Below are positions 24,516-32,991 of a stretch of 64,000 nucleotides of DNA, in pieces. The first letter of the stretch is position 1. Each line of letters begins with the position of its first letter. The DNA is from an uncultured Sphingomonadaceae bacterium (lineage in GTDB: Bacteria; Pseudomonadota; Alphaproteobacteria; Sphingomonadales; Sphingomonadaceae). The DNA lies in NCBI GenBank assembly GCA_937996655.1, contig CALKUK010000011.1, forward strand, positions 124,001-188,000, given 5' to 3'. Both the position numbers and the translations under genes were made by a program. The notes beneath the pieces were generated by a model that was not told the DNA's origin, did not search any database, and saw nothing but the letters and a program-made list of their open reading frames with translations.

Positions 24516-25603
24516 TGAAGCAGCCTTTCCTCCTGCTGGCCGCTTTTGCAGCGATGCCGCTCCACGCCGAACGCATCAAGGATCTCGGCGCGTTTGAAGG
24601 GCTGCGTGCCAACCAGTTGACCGGATATGGCGTTGTCGTCGGCCTCGCCGGGACGGGCGATGACAGCCTCGATTATGCAACGCTGGGGATGAAGGGCGCC
24701 ATTTTCCGATTCGGCCTGACATTGCCGGCGGGCATCAACCCCGCACTCAAAAATGCGGCAGCCGTGATGATTACCGCAGAATTGCCCCCCTTTGCCAAGC
24801 CGGGCCAGCGGCTGGACGTGACCATTTCCGCGATCGGCAAGGCCAAGAGCCTGCGCGGCGGTACCCTCATCATGTCTCCACTCTATGGGGCGGACGGCAA
24901 TATCTATGCCATGGCGCAGGGCAATCTTGTCGTGGGCGGGCTGGGTGTCGATGCGGCCGATGGCTCTAAGTTGTCGGTCAACATCCCCTCGGCCGGGCGC
25001 ATTGATGGCGGGGCGTCTGTGGAACGTGCGGTGGATACCGGCTTTGCAACGTCAGATGCGTTGACTTTCAACCTCGCCAATCCGGACCTCACAAATGCGC
25101 GGCTTGTTGCCGAGGCGATCAATCGTCTTGCCGGAAATGGTGCTGCCCGCCCGATGGATGGCGTCTCCATTGCCATCAGCGCGCCAGAGGGAGCTGAGGC
25201 GCGCCTGCGCCTGATGAGTGCGATTGAAAACCTTCAAGTAACGCCAACCGAGCCGCCCGCGCGGGTGATCGTCAACGCCCGCACGGGAACGGTTGTCATT
25301 AACGGCGCGGTCCGTGTGGCGCCTGCTGCTATCACGCATGGCAAGCTGACCGTGAAGGTCGATGAAAACCCCACCGTCGTTCAACCGGCGCCGTTCAGCC
25401 GCGGCGAAACTGCGGTTCAGCCGTCCAGCGACATCGCCGTGGAGGAACAGCGCAATCCCATGACGCTCATGGCGCGGGGCGCTTCGCTGTCCGACATTGT
25501 GAAAGCCGTCAACAAGCTGGGCGTGTCCCCGGGTGATCTGGTGGCCATTCTTCAGGCGCTCAAGCAAGCGGGCGCCCTCCAAGCTGAACTGGTGATCCTG
25601 TGA
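24515..25603 (+). CDS. flgI: Flagellar P-ring protein FlgI
   Basis: A 362-residue exported P-ring protein of normal length. It has a signal peptide (about 1-18), the N-terminal IKDLGAFEGLRANQLTGYGVVVGLAGTGDD motif, the central GGTLIMSPLYGADGNIYAMAQGNLVVGG block and the C-terminal VKAVNKLGVSPGDLVAILQALKQAGALQAEL helix. It assembles around the rod in the peptidoglycan layer with help from FlgA. Confidence 0.97.
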   Translation: MKQPFLLLAAFAAMPLHAERIKDLGAFEGLRANQLTGYGVVVGLAGTGDDSLDYATLGMKGAIFRFGLTLPAGINPALKNAAAVMITAELPPFAKPGQRLDVTISAIGKAKSLRGGTLIMSPLYGADGNIYAMAQGNLVVGGLGVDAADGSKLSVNIPSAGRIDGGASVERAVDTGFATSDALTFNLANPDLTNARLVAEAINRLAGNGAARPMDGVSIAISAPEGAEARLRLMSAIENLQVTPTEPPARVIVNARTGTVVINGAVRVAPAAITHGKLTVKVDENPTVVQPAPFSRGETAVQPSSDIAVEEQRNPMTLMARGASLSDIVKAVNKLGVSPGDLVAILQALKQAGALQAELVIL

Positions 25604-25872
25604 TGAACCCTGTCTCCGCCCCGTCCGCACCAAAGGCTGTTGATCCCGCGCTGCGCAAAGCCGCGCAGGGGTTTGAGGCATTGTTCCTGCGGCAAGTCAT
25701 CGGGTCGATGCGGCAGGCCAAGTTGGGCGACGATCTGTTCGGATCAAGCGCGACAGAGACCTATCGCGACATGTCGGACAAGCAGTTGGCAGACTCCTTG
25801 TCGCACAGGGGATCGATTGGAATTGCCGCGTTGGTGGAGGCGCAGCTTTCGCAGAAAGGTGACGTTCGATGA
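25603..25872 (+). CDS. flgJ: Rod-binding protein (FlgJ N-terminal domain only)
   Basis: An 89-residue protein matching the N-terminal rod-cap domain of FlgJ: ALRKAAQGFEALFLRQVIGSMRQAKLGDDLFGSSATETYRDMSDKQLADSLS. The peptidoglycan-hydrolase half present in enterobacterial FlgJ is missing, as in many alphaproteobacteria; the SLT protein at 18338-19114 is the likely replacement. A GTG at 25600 could also serve as the start. It overlaps flgI and flgK. Confidence 0.85.
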   Translation: MNPVSAPSAPKAVDPALRKAAQGFEALFLRQVIGSMRQAKLGDDLFGSSATETYRDMSDKQLADSLSHRGSIGIAALVEAQLSQKGDVR

Positions 25873-27155
25873 CCGATATCATGGCGCTCGGCCTCACGAG
25901 CATCCGGTCCTATACGCAGGGCCTTGCCACAATCAGTGACAACGTCGCCAATGCGCAGACCCCGGGATATGCCCGGCGCTCGACGCGCATCGAAGACGGC
26001 ACGGTCATTCGATATGCCGATGAATGGCGCAACAATGAAGCGCGCATCGCCTCTGGTCTGGCCGATCAGGCTGCCACCCGTCTCAATTGGCTGGAATCAG
26101 CCGAACGCGCGCTCGACGATGGTGAGACCGGTATCGGTCAGCGTGTCGGCGCTGTCTTCAACCGCGCCGAGGAACTTGCGGCGGACCCGAACAGCATCGC
26201 GCGCCGCAGTGCCTATCTCCAGTCCATTGACGATGCCGCAATTTCGTTCCGGACGACGGCATCAGGGCTGAAGTCGTCATCCGAAGGCATCGCCTCACAG
26301 GCGCAACAGACGGTCACGACCTTCAACAGTGACTTGAAGGGCCTGCTCAATATCAACCAAACCCTGTTGGCCACCCCCCAAGGGACAAGCGGTTATGCCT
26401 CGCTTCTCGATCAACGGGACCGCTTGCTCAGCGATATGTCGCGTGCGGTGCCGATCGATGTCTCTCTGGATTTCCGGGGGGTCGCAACCGTGCGGATGAG
26501 CGGGACGGGTGCTACATTGCTCAACCCTGACGTCGCCGGCCAGTTGAATGTCGGCACGGCGGCCAACGGCACTTTGACTTTCTCTGTCAACCAGCCGGAT
26601 GGAACGGCCGTGGACGTCGTGCCGCCGGGCGGTTCGCTTGCGGGGATGTCGAGTGCTGCGGTCGATATTGCGGACCAGCGCGCCTCCGTCGACGCGGTCG
26701 CCGCGAAATTTGCCGATCTGATCAACAGCAATCAGGCAGGCGGCAAGACGAAGGATGGTAATCCCGGCGGCCCGCTGTTGGACATGGGCCCCGATGGCGC
26801 CCTGACCATTGCGGCACTGGATGTGAGTGTTGATGCCATTGCGGCGTCAGACGGCACAGCGGACAATGGCAATCTGATCGCGCTGAATGCCGCGCGGCGG
26901 AATTCCGGTGTTGAGACGGGCTGGACGGCTATCGTGTCCAGCCACGCCCAGCAGGTGCAGTCGGCAAAGCTCGTGCAGGCATCCTCCCAGTCGCGCAGCG
27001 AAGCCGCAGATGAAGCACGCGACCAGTTGAGCGGCGTGGATCTCGACCGCGAGGCTGTGGAACTGATGCGGCTGCAACAGTCTTATGAAGCGGCTGCCCG
27101 CGTGATCCAGGTCGCGCGTGAGATGCTGCAATCCATCAACCAGATCGGCGGATAG
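25869..27155 (+). CDS. flgK: Flagellar hook-associated protein 1 FlgK
   Basis: A 428-residue hook-filament junction protein. The N-terminus has TISDNVANAQTPGYARRSTRI and the C-terminus GVDLDREAVELMRLQQSYEAAARVIQVAREMLQSINQI, both FlgK signatures. It is on the short side of the family, with a reduced middle domain. It overlaps the flgJ stop by 4 bp and precedes flgL by 10 bp. Confidence 0.95.
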   Translation: MTDIMALGLTSIRSYTQGLATISDNVANAQTPGYARRSTRIEDGTVIRYADEWRNNEARIASGLADQAATRLNWLESAERALDDGETGIGQRVGAVFNRAEELAADPNSIARRSAYLQSIDDAAISFRTTASGLKSSSEGIASQAQQTVTTFNSDLKGLLNINQTLLATPQGTSGYASLLDQRDRLLSDMSRAVPIDVSLDFRGVATVRMSGTGATLLNPDVAGQLNVGTAANGTLTFSVNQPDGTAVDVVPPGGSLAGMSSAAVDIADQRASVDAVAAKFADLINSNQAGGKTKDGNPGGPLLDMGPDGALTIAALDVSVDAIAASDGTADNGNLIALNAARRNSGVETGWTAIVSSHAQQVQSAKLVQASSQSRSEAADEARDQLSGVDLDREAVELMRLQQSYEAAARVIQVAREMLQSINQIGG

Positions 27156-27165
27156 GAGACTTAAT

Positions 27166-28008
27166 ATGCCCGGATTGACCGGAACCCGCCTCTCGCTTGA
27201 AATTTCGCGTCAGCTGTCGATGGCGCGCAATGTGTTGAAAACGCAAATTCAGATCGGAACGGGCAAGCGCATTGAGCGCGCCTCGGACGATCCGGGTGCG
27301 GCGGCACGCGTTGCGCAATTGGCGCGGGCGCAGACCAATGTGCAAAGTTGGAGTTCCAACGTGACGCTCGCACAGTCGCTGGCGAGCCATGCCGACTCCA
27401 TCCTGTCTCAATTGTCAGACCGGGCGGTGCAGGCACAGTCGAGCTACGTCTCCGCCGGGGACTCCGCGCTTGGCGCCGATTATCGCGCCGCAGTCGCCGA
27501 TGAATTGCGCTCTGTCGCCCTTGAGATGGCGGAAATGGCCACGACGCGGAACAGCCTTGATCAGCCGCTCTTCGCTGTGAGCAATGCGGCCAAAATCCCG
27601 GTCGCCGATGGTTTGCAGGTCGCCCCTGTGCCCGCGGCGGATGAAGTGTTTCAAACAGGCGGTGTCTCTCTCGCCCAGCAACTGCGGGATGCGGCGGATG
27701 CACTTGAAATCACGGATCCGGCGGCCCGAAAGGTGGCCTATAGCCAATCGGTTCAGAAGCTGAACGACATGGTGGAGCATATCTCGACCGTCCGGTCTGA
27801 CATCGGCGTGCGGGCCGGGCGTCTCGATGCTTTGGAAAATCGCCTGGCCAATCAGCAGATCGAGCTGACGTCAGAACGGTCTGGCCTCGAAGACACCGAC
27901 ATCACCGAAGCCGTGGCCCGACTGAATTCCCAGCAGTTGACGCTGGAGGCAGCGCAGGCGGCCTTTGCGCGGATCAGCAAGAAGACGCTGTTTGATATCC
28001 TGCAATAG
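27166..28008 (+). CDS. flgL: Flagellar hook-associated protein 3 FlgL (flagellin-like)
   Basis: A 280-residue protein with the N-terminal RLSLEISRQLSMARNVLKTQIQIGTGKRIERASDDPGAAARVAQL, typical of FlgL, and a flagellin-like C-terminal helix (DTDITEAVARLNSQQLTLEAAQAAFARISKKTLFD). AGGAG lies upstream of the chosen ATG at 27166; an in-frame start at 27118 lies inside flgK. It completes the hook-filament junction. No filament flagellin gene is present in the window. Confidence 0.93.
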   Translation: MPGLTGTRLSLEISRQLSMARNVLKTQIQIGTGKRIERASDDPGAAARVAQLARAQTNVQSWSSNVTLAQSLASHADSILSQLSDRAVQAQSSYVSAGDSALGADYRAAVADELRSVALEMAEMATTRNSLDQPLFAVSNAAKIPVADGLQVAPVPAADEVFQTGGVSLAQQLRDAADALEITDPAARKVAYSQSVQKLNDMVEHISTVRSDIGVRAGRLDALENRLANQQIELTSERSGLEDTDITEAVARLNSQQLTLEAAQAAFARISKKTLFDILQ

Positions 28009-28099
28009 CCCTCAAACTTGGTGGCGGTTGGTCGTTACCCAATGGTGACAGCAGAGCAGTCCGGTGGGGATTGCTGGTTGAGGACAGGTCTCGCTTTCC

Positions 28100-28963
28100 A
28101 TGTTTCCGGCAATTGGTCTTGTTGTGCTCTTGGGCCTCGTCTTTGGCGGCTTCGCCATGACGGGCGGCAACCTTGGTCCGGTTATGGAAGCGCTTCCGCA
28201 TGAAATGCTCATTATTGGCGGTGCTGCCGTCGGCGCGTTGATCATCGGCAATTCCGGCGCGGATCTAAAGGCGCTTGGCGCGGGCTTTGGCAAGGTGTTC
28301 AAAGGCCCGAGATATAAAAAGCAGGACTATCTCGACTGCATCTTCCTTGTTTCCAAGCTGATGAAGATGCTGCGCACCGATGGACCTGTCGCGGTTGAGC
28401 CGCATATCGAAGACCCCAAATCTTCGGCCATCTTCAGCGAATTTCCAAAGCTCCTATCTGACTCCACGCTCATCCACATGATTTGCGATACGCTGCGGCT
28501 TGTCGTTGTCTCGTCCGGCACGCTTGATCCGCATGCCGTTGAAGATGTGATGGATAATGGCATCAAAGCGCATCACCACCATGCCATAAAGCCGGCAGAG
28601 GACATGCAGGGCCTGTCCGATGCTTTGCCCGCGCTTGGCATTGTAGCCGCTGTTCTCGGCGTGGTGAAAACCATGGGATCCATCGACAAGCCGCCATCTG
28701 TGCTGGGGGCAATGATTGGTTCCGCACTCGTCGGGACCTTCCTCGGCGTGTTGCTCGCTTATGGCATCGTCGGCCCGTTCTCGAGCCGGTGTAAGGCGGT
28801 GATTGAGGAAGATGCGGCCATGTATCATGTTGTGAAGCAGATCATTGTGGCGTCGCTGCACGGCCACCCGCTGCCGCTGGTGATTGAAGCCGCGCGGTCA
28901 GGCATCGCCCATCACAATCAGCCAAGCTTTGCCGATGTGTTTGACGGTATGCGGGGCCGCTAA
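28100..28963 (+). CDS. motA: Flagellar motor stator protein MotA
   Basis: A 287-residue stator subunit with four membrane segments (about 2-22, 34-52, 171-190 and 205-225). The conserved prolines of the proton-type protein are present in PALGIVAAVLGVVKTM and LAYGIVGP. The large cytosolic loop between segments 2 and 3 carries the charged residues that contact FliG. It lies 91 bp after flgL; I saw no sigma-54 promoter in that gap. motB follows after 3 bp. Confidence 0.95.
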   Translation: MFPAIGLVVLLGLVFGGFAMTGGNLGPVMEALPHEMLIIGGAAVGALIIGNSGADLKALGAGFGKVFKGPRYKKQDYLDCIFLVSKLMKMLRTDGPVAVEPHIEDPKSSAIFSEFPKLLSDSTLIHMICDTLRLVVVSSGTLDPHAVEDVMDNGIKAHHHHAIKPAEDMQGLSDALPALGIVAAVLGVVKTMGSIDKPPSVLGAMIGSALVGTFLGVLLAYGIVGPFSSRCKAVIEEDAAMYHVVKQIIVASLHGHPLPLVIEAARSGIAHHNQPSFADVFDGMRGR

Positions 28964-28966
28964 CCC

Positions 28967-29815
28967 ATGAGCGTCCAAAATCAGGTCCGTCCGATCATCG
29001 TCAAAAAGATCATCGACGGTGGTCATGGCGGGCATCATGGCGGGGCCTGGAAGGTGGCCTATGCCGATTTCGTGACCGCCATGATGGCGTTCTTCCTTCT
29101 GATGTGGTTGCTCGGCGCGACAACCGAAAAGCAGCGCAAGTCCATTGCAGATTATTTCGCGCCGACGACCGCGATGACGCGGACGGAGAGTGCGGGCGGC
29201 AACGGTCTTTTCGGGGGCTCGTCGATAGTTTCCGTCGATAAATACCCCAATGCGGCGGGGCAGACCGGCTCGCGCGCTTTGACCATTCCCAGAGACGCCA
29301 CGGGCGGTCCAAAGGAGGCGACCGGTGCGAAGAAAGAGGTCGACCGTCGTCGGTTTGAGCAGATCCGTGATGTCATCATGAAGCGCATGATGGCAAACCC
29401 CAATATGCGCAGGCTCGCCAAGAATATGCGCTTTACTGAAACAGAAGAGGGGTTGCGTATCGACCTTGTCGATGAGGCTGATTTTTCCATGTTCGGCATG
29501 GGGACCGACCGGATGACCCCCGATGCCATGCAGATGCTTCGGGAAGTGGGTGATGTTATCCGGCAGGTGCCCAATGGCGTGAAGATCCGGGGCCATACCG
29601 ACAGCTTCACCTGGGAAAAGGATCCGCGTGGAGCGAACAACTGGCGCCTATCGGCTGAACGTGCGGAGGTGACTCGCCAGTTCCTCGCCCATATGCGCAT
29701 CGACGATGCGCGCTTCATGCGGATTGAAGGCGTGGCGGACCGAGAGCCCTATAATCCCAAGGATGGGTTCGACCCGCGCAACCGGCGGATGTCGATCATC
29801 CTCGGGTGGAGCTGA
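28967..29815 (+). CDS. motB: Flagellar motor stator protein MotB
   Basis: A 282-residue stator subunit. One membrane segment (about 28-48) contains the proton-accepting aspartate in YADFVTAMMAFFLLMWLLG. The periplasmic C-terminal half is an OmpA-like peptidoglycan-binding domain (KIRGHTDSFTW ... NWRLSAERAEVTRQFL ... NRRMSIILGW). Its stop codon directly abuts the stop of convergent leuA, leaving no room for a terminator between the two genes. Confidence 0.96.
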   Translation: MSVQNQVRPIIVKKIIDGGHGGHHGGAWKVAYADFVTAMMAFFLLMWLLGATTEKQRKSIADYFAPTTAMTRTESAGGNGLFGGSSIVSVDKYPNAAGQTGSRALTIPRDATGGPKEATGAKKEVDRRRFEQIRDVIMKRMMANPNMRRLAKNMRFTETEEGLRIDLVDEADFSMFGMGTDRMTPDAMQMLREVGDVIRQVPNGVKIRGHTDSFTWEKDPRGANNWRLSAERAEVTRQFLAHMRIDDARFMRIEGVADREPYNPKDGFDPRNRRMSIILGWS

Positions 29816-31483
29816 TCAGGCCTTGAGCGCGTTGGCGGCACTGAGGACGGCGCGCACGCTGGCGGTTGCCACGTCCTCGTCAATCCCGACGCCCCAGACC
29901 GTCTTTCCCTCGGCTGTCTTGCATTCCACATAAGCCGCCGCCTTCACGCCTGTGCCTTGGCCCATGGCGTGTTCGGTATAGTCCTCAATTTCCAGCGCCA
30001 GTCCAAAGCTGTCACGGATGGTTGAGACGACCGATGAAATAAGGCCATTGCCGCGGCCGGAGACGGATTGTTCCTGACCGTCAATCGCAACTTTGCCCGC
30101 AAAAATGCGTTCGCCATTGGCTGCACGTGTTTCTTCATAGTCGACCAGCTGGAAATGCTGCGGCGTGTTGAGGCAATAGGTCTTTTGGAAGACGGCCCAG
30201 ATGTCGTCGGCATAAAGTTCCCGGCCGGTTTCATCGGCCAGTTCCTGCACTTGGCGGCTGAAATGCGCCTGCATCTTCTTGGGCAGCTTCAGGCCCTGAT
30301 CCTGTTCCAAAACCCAGGCAAAGCCGCCCTTGCCGGATTGCGAGTTGACGCGGATCACCGCTTCATAGCTGCGGCCAAGGTCGGCCGGGTCGATCGGCAG
30401 ATAGGGGACTTCCCAGAAATCATCATTGCGCGACTCTTGGGCGGCAAAGCCCTTCTTGATCGCATCCTGATGGCTGCCTGAAAACGCCGTGAAGACGAGC
30501 TCACCCGCATAAGGGTGACGGGGGTGAACTGGCAACTGGTTGCAATATTCCACGGTCTTGATGACTTCATCAATGTCCGAAAAGTCCAGGCCCGGGTTCA
30601 ACCCTTGCGTGTACATGTTGAGGGCAACCGTCACGAGATCGCAGTTTCCGGTGCGTTCGCCATTGCCGAACAGGCAGCCTTCCACGCGGTCTGCGCCGGC
30701 CATAAGGCCCAGTTCGGTGGCGGCGACGCCCGTGCCACGGTCATTATGCGCATGCAGGCTAATGATCACGCTGTCACGATTGGGGATGTTGCGACCGAAA
30801 TATTCGATCTGGTCGGCATAGATGTTCGGCGTTGCTGCCTCGACCGTTGCCGGCAGATTGAAGATGATCGGCTTTTCCGGTGTTGGCTTCAGGATATCCA
30901 TGACCGCCGCACAGCATTCGATGCTGAAATCGATTTCGGCGGTGGAGAAGGTCTCCGGCGAATATTCAAAGCGCCAATCCGTATCCGGCTGCTTGGAGGC
31001 TTCGTCGCGCAGATATTTGGCACCGGCGATGGCAATGTCCTTCACCTGGGCCTGATCCATCTGGAACACGATCTTGCGCCAGGCGGGAGAGACCGCGTTG
31101 TAAACATGGACGATGGCGGTCTTTGCGCCGCGCAGGCTTTCAAAGCTGGTGCGGATCAGGTCTTCGCGGGATTGGGTCAGCACCTGAATGACAACATCAT
31201 CGGGGATGCGGCCGGACTGGACAAGACCGGAGATGAAATCAAATTCTGTGGCGCCAGCGCTTGGGAAACCGACTTCGATTTCCTTCAGGCCAACCTTCAA
31301 CAGCAGATCAAAGAAGCGTGTCTTCTTCTCGGCATCCATCGGATCGATGAGCGCCTGATTGCCGTCGCGCATGTCGGTGGACAGCCAACGTGGCGCCTTG
31401 GTGATCGTCTGGCTGGGCCATTGACGGTCGGGCAGGTTGATTTGCGGGAAAGGGCGGTATTTGGTCGATGGATTGCGCAGCAT
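29816..31483 (-). CDS. leuA: 2-isopropylmalate synthase (type 2)
   Basis: A 555-residue LeuA, condensing acetyl-CoA with 2-oxoisovalerate in the first step of leucine synthesis. The catalytic barrel has the metal-site motif STDMRDGNQALIDPM, the SLHAHNDRGTGVAATELG segment and the EGCLFGNGERTGNCDLVT strand; the C-terminal third (about 425-555) is the LeuA regulatory domain used for leucine feedback inhibition. The long form with N-terminal YRPFPQINLPDRQWP is the type found in actinobacteria and some proteobacteria. A leucine-rich leader peptide precedes it. Confidence 0.96.
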   Translation of the reverse strand: MLRNPSTKYRPFPQINLPDRQWPSQTITKAPRWLSTDMRDGNQALIDPMDAEKKTRFFDLLLKVGLKEIEVGFPSAGATEFDFISGLVQSGRIPDDVVIQVLTQSREDLIRTSFESLRGAKTAIVHVYNAVSPAWRKIVFQMDQAQVKDIAIAGAKYLRDEASKQPDTDWRFEYSPETFSTAEIDFSIECCAAVMDILKPTPEKPIIFNLPATVEAATPNIYADQIEYFGRNIPNRDSVIISLHAHNDRGTGVAATELGLMAGADRVEGCLFGNGERTGNCDLVTVALNMYTQGLNPGLDFSDIDEVIKTVEYCNQLPVHPRHPYAGELVFTAFSGSHQDAIKKGFAAQESRNDDFWEVPYLPIDPADLGRSYEAVIRVNSQSGKGGFAWVLEQDQGLKLPKKMQAHFSRQVQELADETGRELYADDIWAVFQKTYCLNTPQHFQLVDYEETRAANGERIFAGKVAIDGQEQSVSGRGNGLISSVVSTIRDSFGLALEIEDYTEHAMGQGTGVKAAAYVECKTAEGKTVWGVGIDEDVATASVRAVLSAANALKA

Positions 31484-31524
31484 GATGTCTTCTCTTCAAA
31501 GGCCGGTTGGGTCTGGTCTGATGT

Positions 31525-31583
31525 CCCTTAGGCAGCGCGGTGTGGCAGAGCACACGCGGATACGAACGCGCCTAAGGGCGCGT
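31525..31583 (-). promoter_or_regulatory. Candidate leucine attenuator structures upstream of leuA
   Basis: An ACGCGCC/GGCGCGT hairpin (31566-31583) overlaps the end of the leader peptide. The sequence GCCTAAGGG (31570-31578) inside it is also the exact reverse complement of CCCTTAGGC at 31525-31533, nearer leuA. The two alternative pairings are what ribosome-controlled attenuation needs. No T-run follows, so control may act on translation or by another route. Confidence 0.5.
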
Positions 31584-31619
31584 AAGTCGAAGAAGAAGAA
31601 GGGCCGACCGGAGTGTCAT
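31572..31619 (-). CDS. leuL: leu leader peptide
   Basis: A 15-residue ORF on the same strand as leuA reads MTLRSALLLLRLTRP. Six of its fifteen residues are leucine, four in a row, and it ends 88 bp before the leuA start. This is the form expected of a ribosome-stalling leader that senses charged tRNA-Leu. The ribosome site is weak, so it may be translated from a near-leaderless transcript. Confidence 0.65.
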   Translation of the reverse strand: MTLRSALLLLRLTRP

Positions 31620-31737
31620 GATAGAGGGTCTATGCGTTGCTGCCATCCGAATGTCCAGCCTCGTTTTATGCGCATTTCATTGCGCAGCGGACGTCCTTCA
31701 TGCCAAAAGATTGCCATAAACACAGGAGAGCCTCCCA

Positions 31738-32877
31738 ATGACTGACGCCGTAACGCCGTTCACGCTCGCCATTCCGCAAGGGGATCTAGATGATCTGAAC
31801 GCGCGGCTGGACCGTGCCCGCTGGCCCGAGGCGGAATTGGTCTCTGATTGGACGCAGGGCGCACGGCTGGAAAAGGTGAAGGCGCTGATCGACTATTGGC
31901 GCAACAGCTATGACTGGCGTCGCTGTGAGGCCCGCCTCAATGCGCTGGGGCAGTTCAAGACGCAGATTGACGGGCTCGATATCCATTTCCTGCATGTCCG
32001 CTCCCCCAATCCGGATGCGCTGCCCTTGATCGTAACGCATGGCTGGCCGGGCTCGGTTCTGGAATTCATGAAGGTCATCGGTCCGCTCACGGACCCTGTG
32101 GCGCATGGCGGGGATGCGGCGGATGCCTTCCATGTTGTCTTGCCCTCGCTGCCCGGGTTCGGTTTTTCCGGAAAGCCGACCACGACCGGCTGGGGCGTTG
32201 AGAAGATCGGGCAAAGCTGGGCGACGCTGATGGCGCGGCTTGGTTACACGCGCTGGGTCGCGCAGGGCGGGGATTGGGGATCGGCTGTTACCAGCGCAAT
32301 TGGTGCGCAGGCGCCGGACGGGTGCATTGGCATTCACGTCAATATGCCGATGGCGGTACCCGCCCCCGAAGACTTGCAAAGCCCCGGCCCGCGCGAACAG
32401 CAGGCGCTCGCCAAGTTGCAACATTATCAGCAATGGGATTCCGGCTATTCCAAGCAGCAGGCGACCCGCCCGCAGACGTTGGGATATGGCCTTGCGGACT
32501 CACCTGTCGCGCAGGCGGCTTGGATCTATGAGAAAATGTGGTCTTGGACGGACAATGATGGGGCGCCTGAAAGCGCGCTGACCATGGATGAGATGCTCGA
32601 CAACATCATGCTCTATTGGTTGCCCAACACCGGGACATCTTCCGCGCGGCTCTACTGGGAAAGCTTTGGCAGCTTTGCGCCGCGTGACATCCACTTGCCG
32701 GCCGGCGTCAGCCTGTTCCCCAAGGAGATCATGCGTCCGACGCGCAAATGGGTGGAAACCTCCATGCACCAGCTCATCCATTGGAATGAACTGGACAAGG
32801 GCGGTCACTTTGCGGCTTGGGAACAGCCGGAGCTATACGTCAACGAGGTGCGGACATGCTTCAGGCAGTTGCGGTGA
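31738..32877 (+). CDS. Epoxide hydrolase (alpha/beta hydrolase with EHN N-terminal domain)
   Basis: A 379-residue microsomal-type epoxide hydrolase, opening an epoxide to a diol. The N-terminal EHN domain occupies about 1-105 (FTLAIPQGDLDDLNARLDRARWPEAEL). Then come HGWPGS (about 101-106), the nucleophile aspartate in GGDWGS, and the catalytic histidine near the end in GGHFAAWEQPE. AGGAGAG precedes the ATG. No membrane anchor is visible. It may act with the monooxygenase gene that converges on it, but it has no obvious operon partner. Confidence 0.92.
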   Translation: MTDAVTPFTLAIPQGDLDDLNARLDRARWPEAELVSDWTQGARLEKVKALIDYWRNSYDWRRCEARLNALGQFKTQIDGLDIHFLHVRSPNPDALPLIVTHGWPGSVLEFMKVIGPLTDPVAHGGDAADAFHVVLPSLPGFGFSGKPTTTGWGVEKIGQSWATLMARLGYTRWVAQGGDWGSAVTSAIGAQAPDGCIGIHVNMPMAVPAPEDLQSPGPREQQALAKLQHYQQWDSGYSKQQATRPQTLGYGLADSPVAQAAWIYEKMWSWTDNDGAPESALTMDEMLDNIMLYWLPNTGTSSARLYWESFGSFAPRDIHLPAGVSLFPKEIMRPTRKWVETSMHQLIHWNELDKGGHFAAWEQPELYVNEVRTCFRQLR

Positions 32878-32890
32878 TCTCAAGACCAAT

Positions 32891-32977
32891 CCGTTTGTGC
32901 TGAGCCTGTCGAAGGGGTGCCCTTCCTGTTCACCGAAGCAAGAAGGACATTGCTTCGACTCGCTCAGCACAAAAGGT
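32891..32977. repeat. Extragenic palindrome, sphingomonad REP-like (copy 1)
   Basis: Two inverted arms flank a non-conserved middle: left TGTGCTGAGCCTGTCGAAG, right CTTCGACTCGCTCAGCACA. It lies between the convergent epoxide hydrolase and monooxygenase genes. It is the most diverged of the four copies, with substitutions in both arms. Confidence 0.85.
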
Positions 32978-32991
32978 GTTGGAGAATAATG

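Noticed and set aside
28009..28099. Possible sigma-54 or sigma-28 promoter before motA
   Set aside because: GG and GC elements occur but with the wrong spacing (8 rather than 10 bp between them), and no clear sigma-28 pattern is visible.
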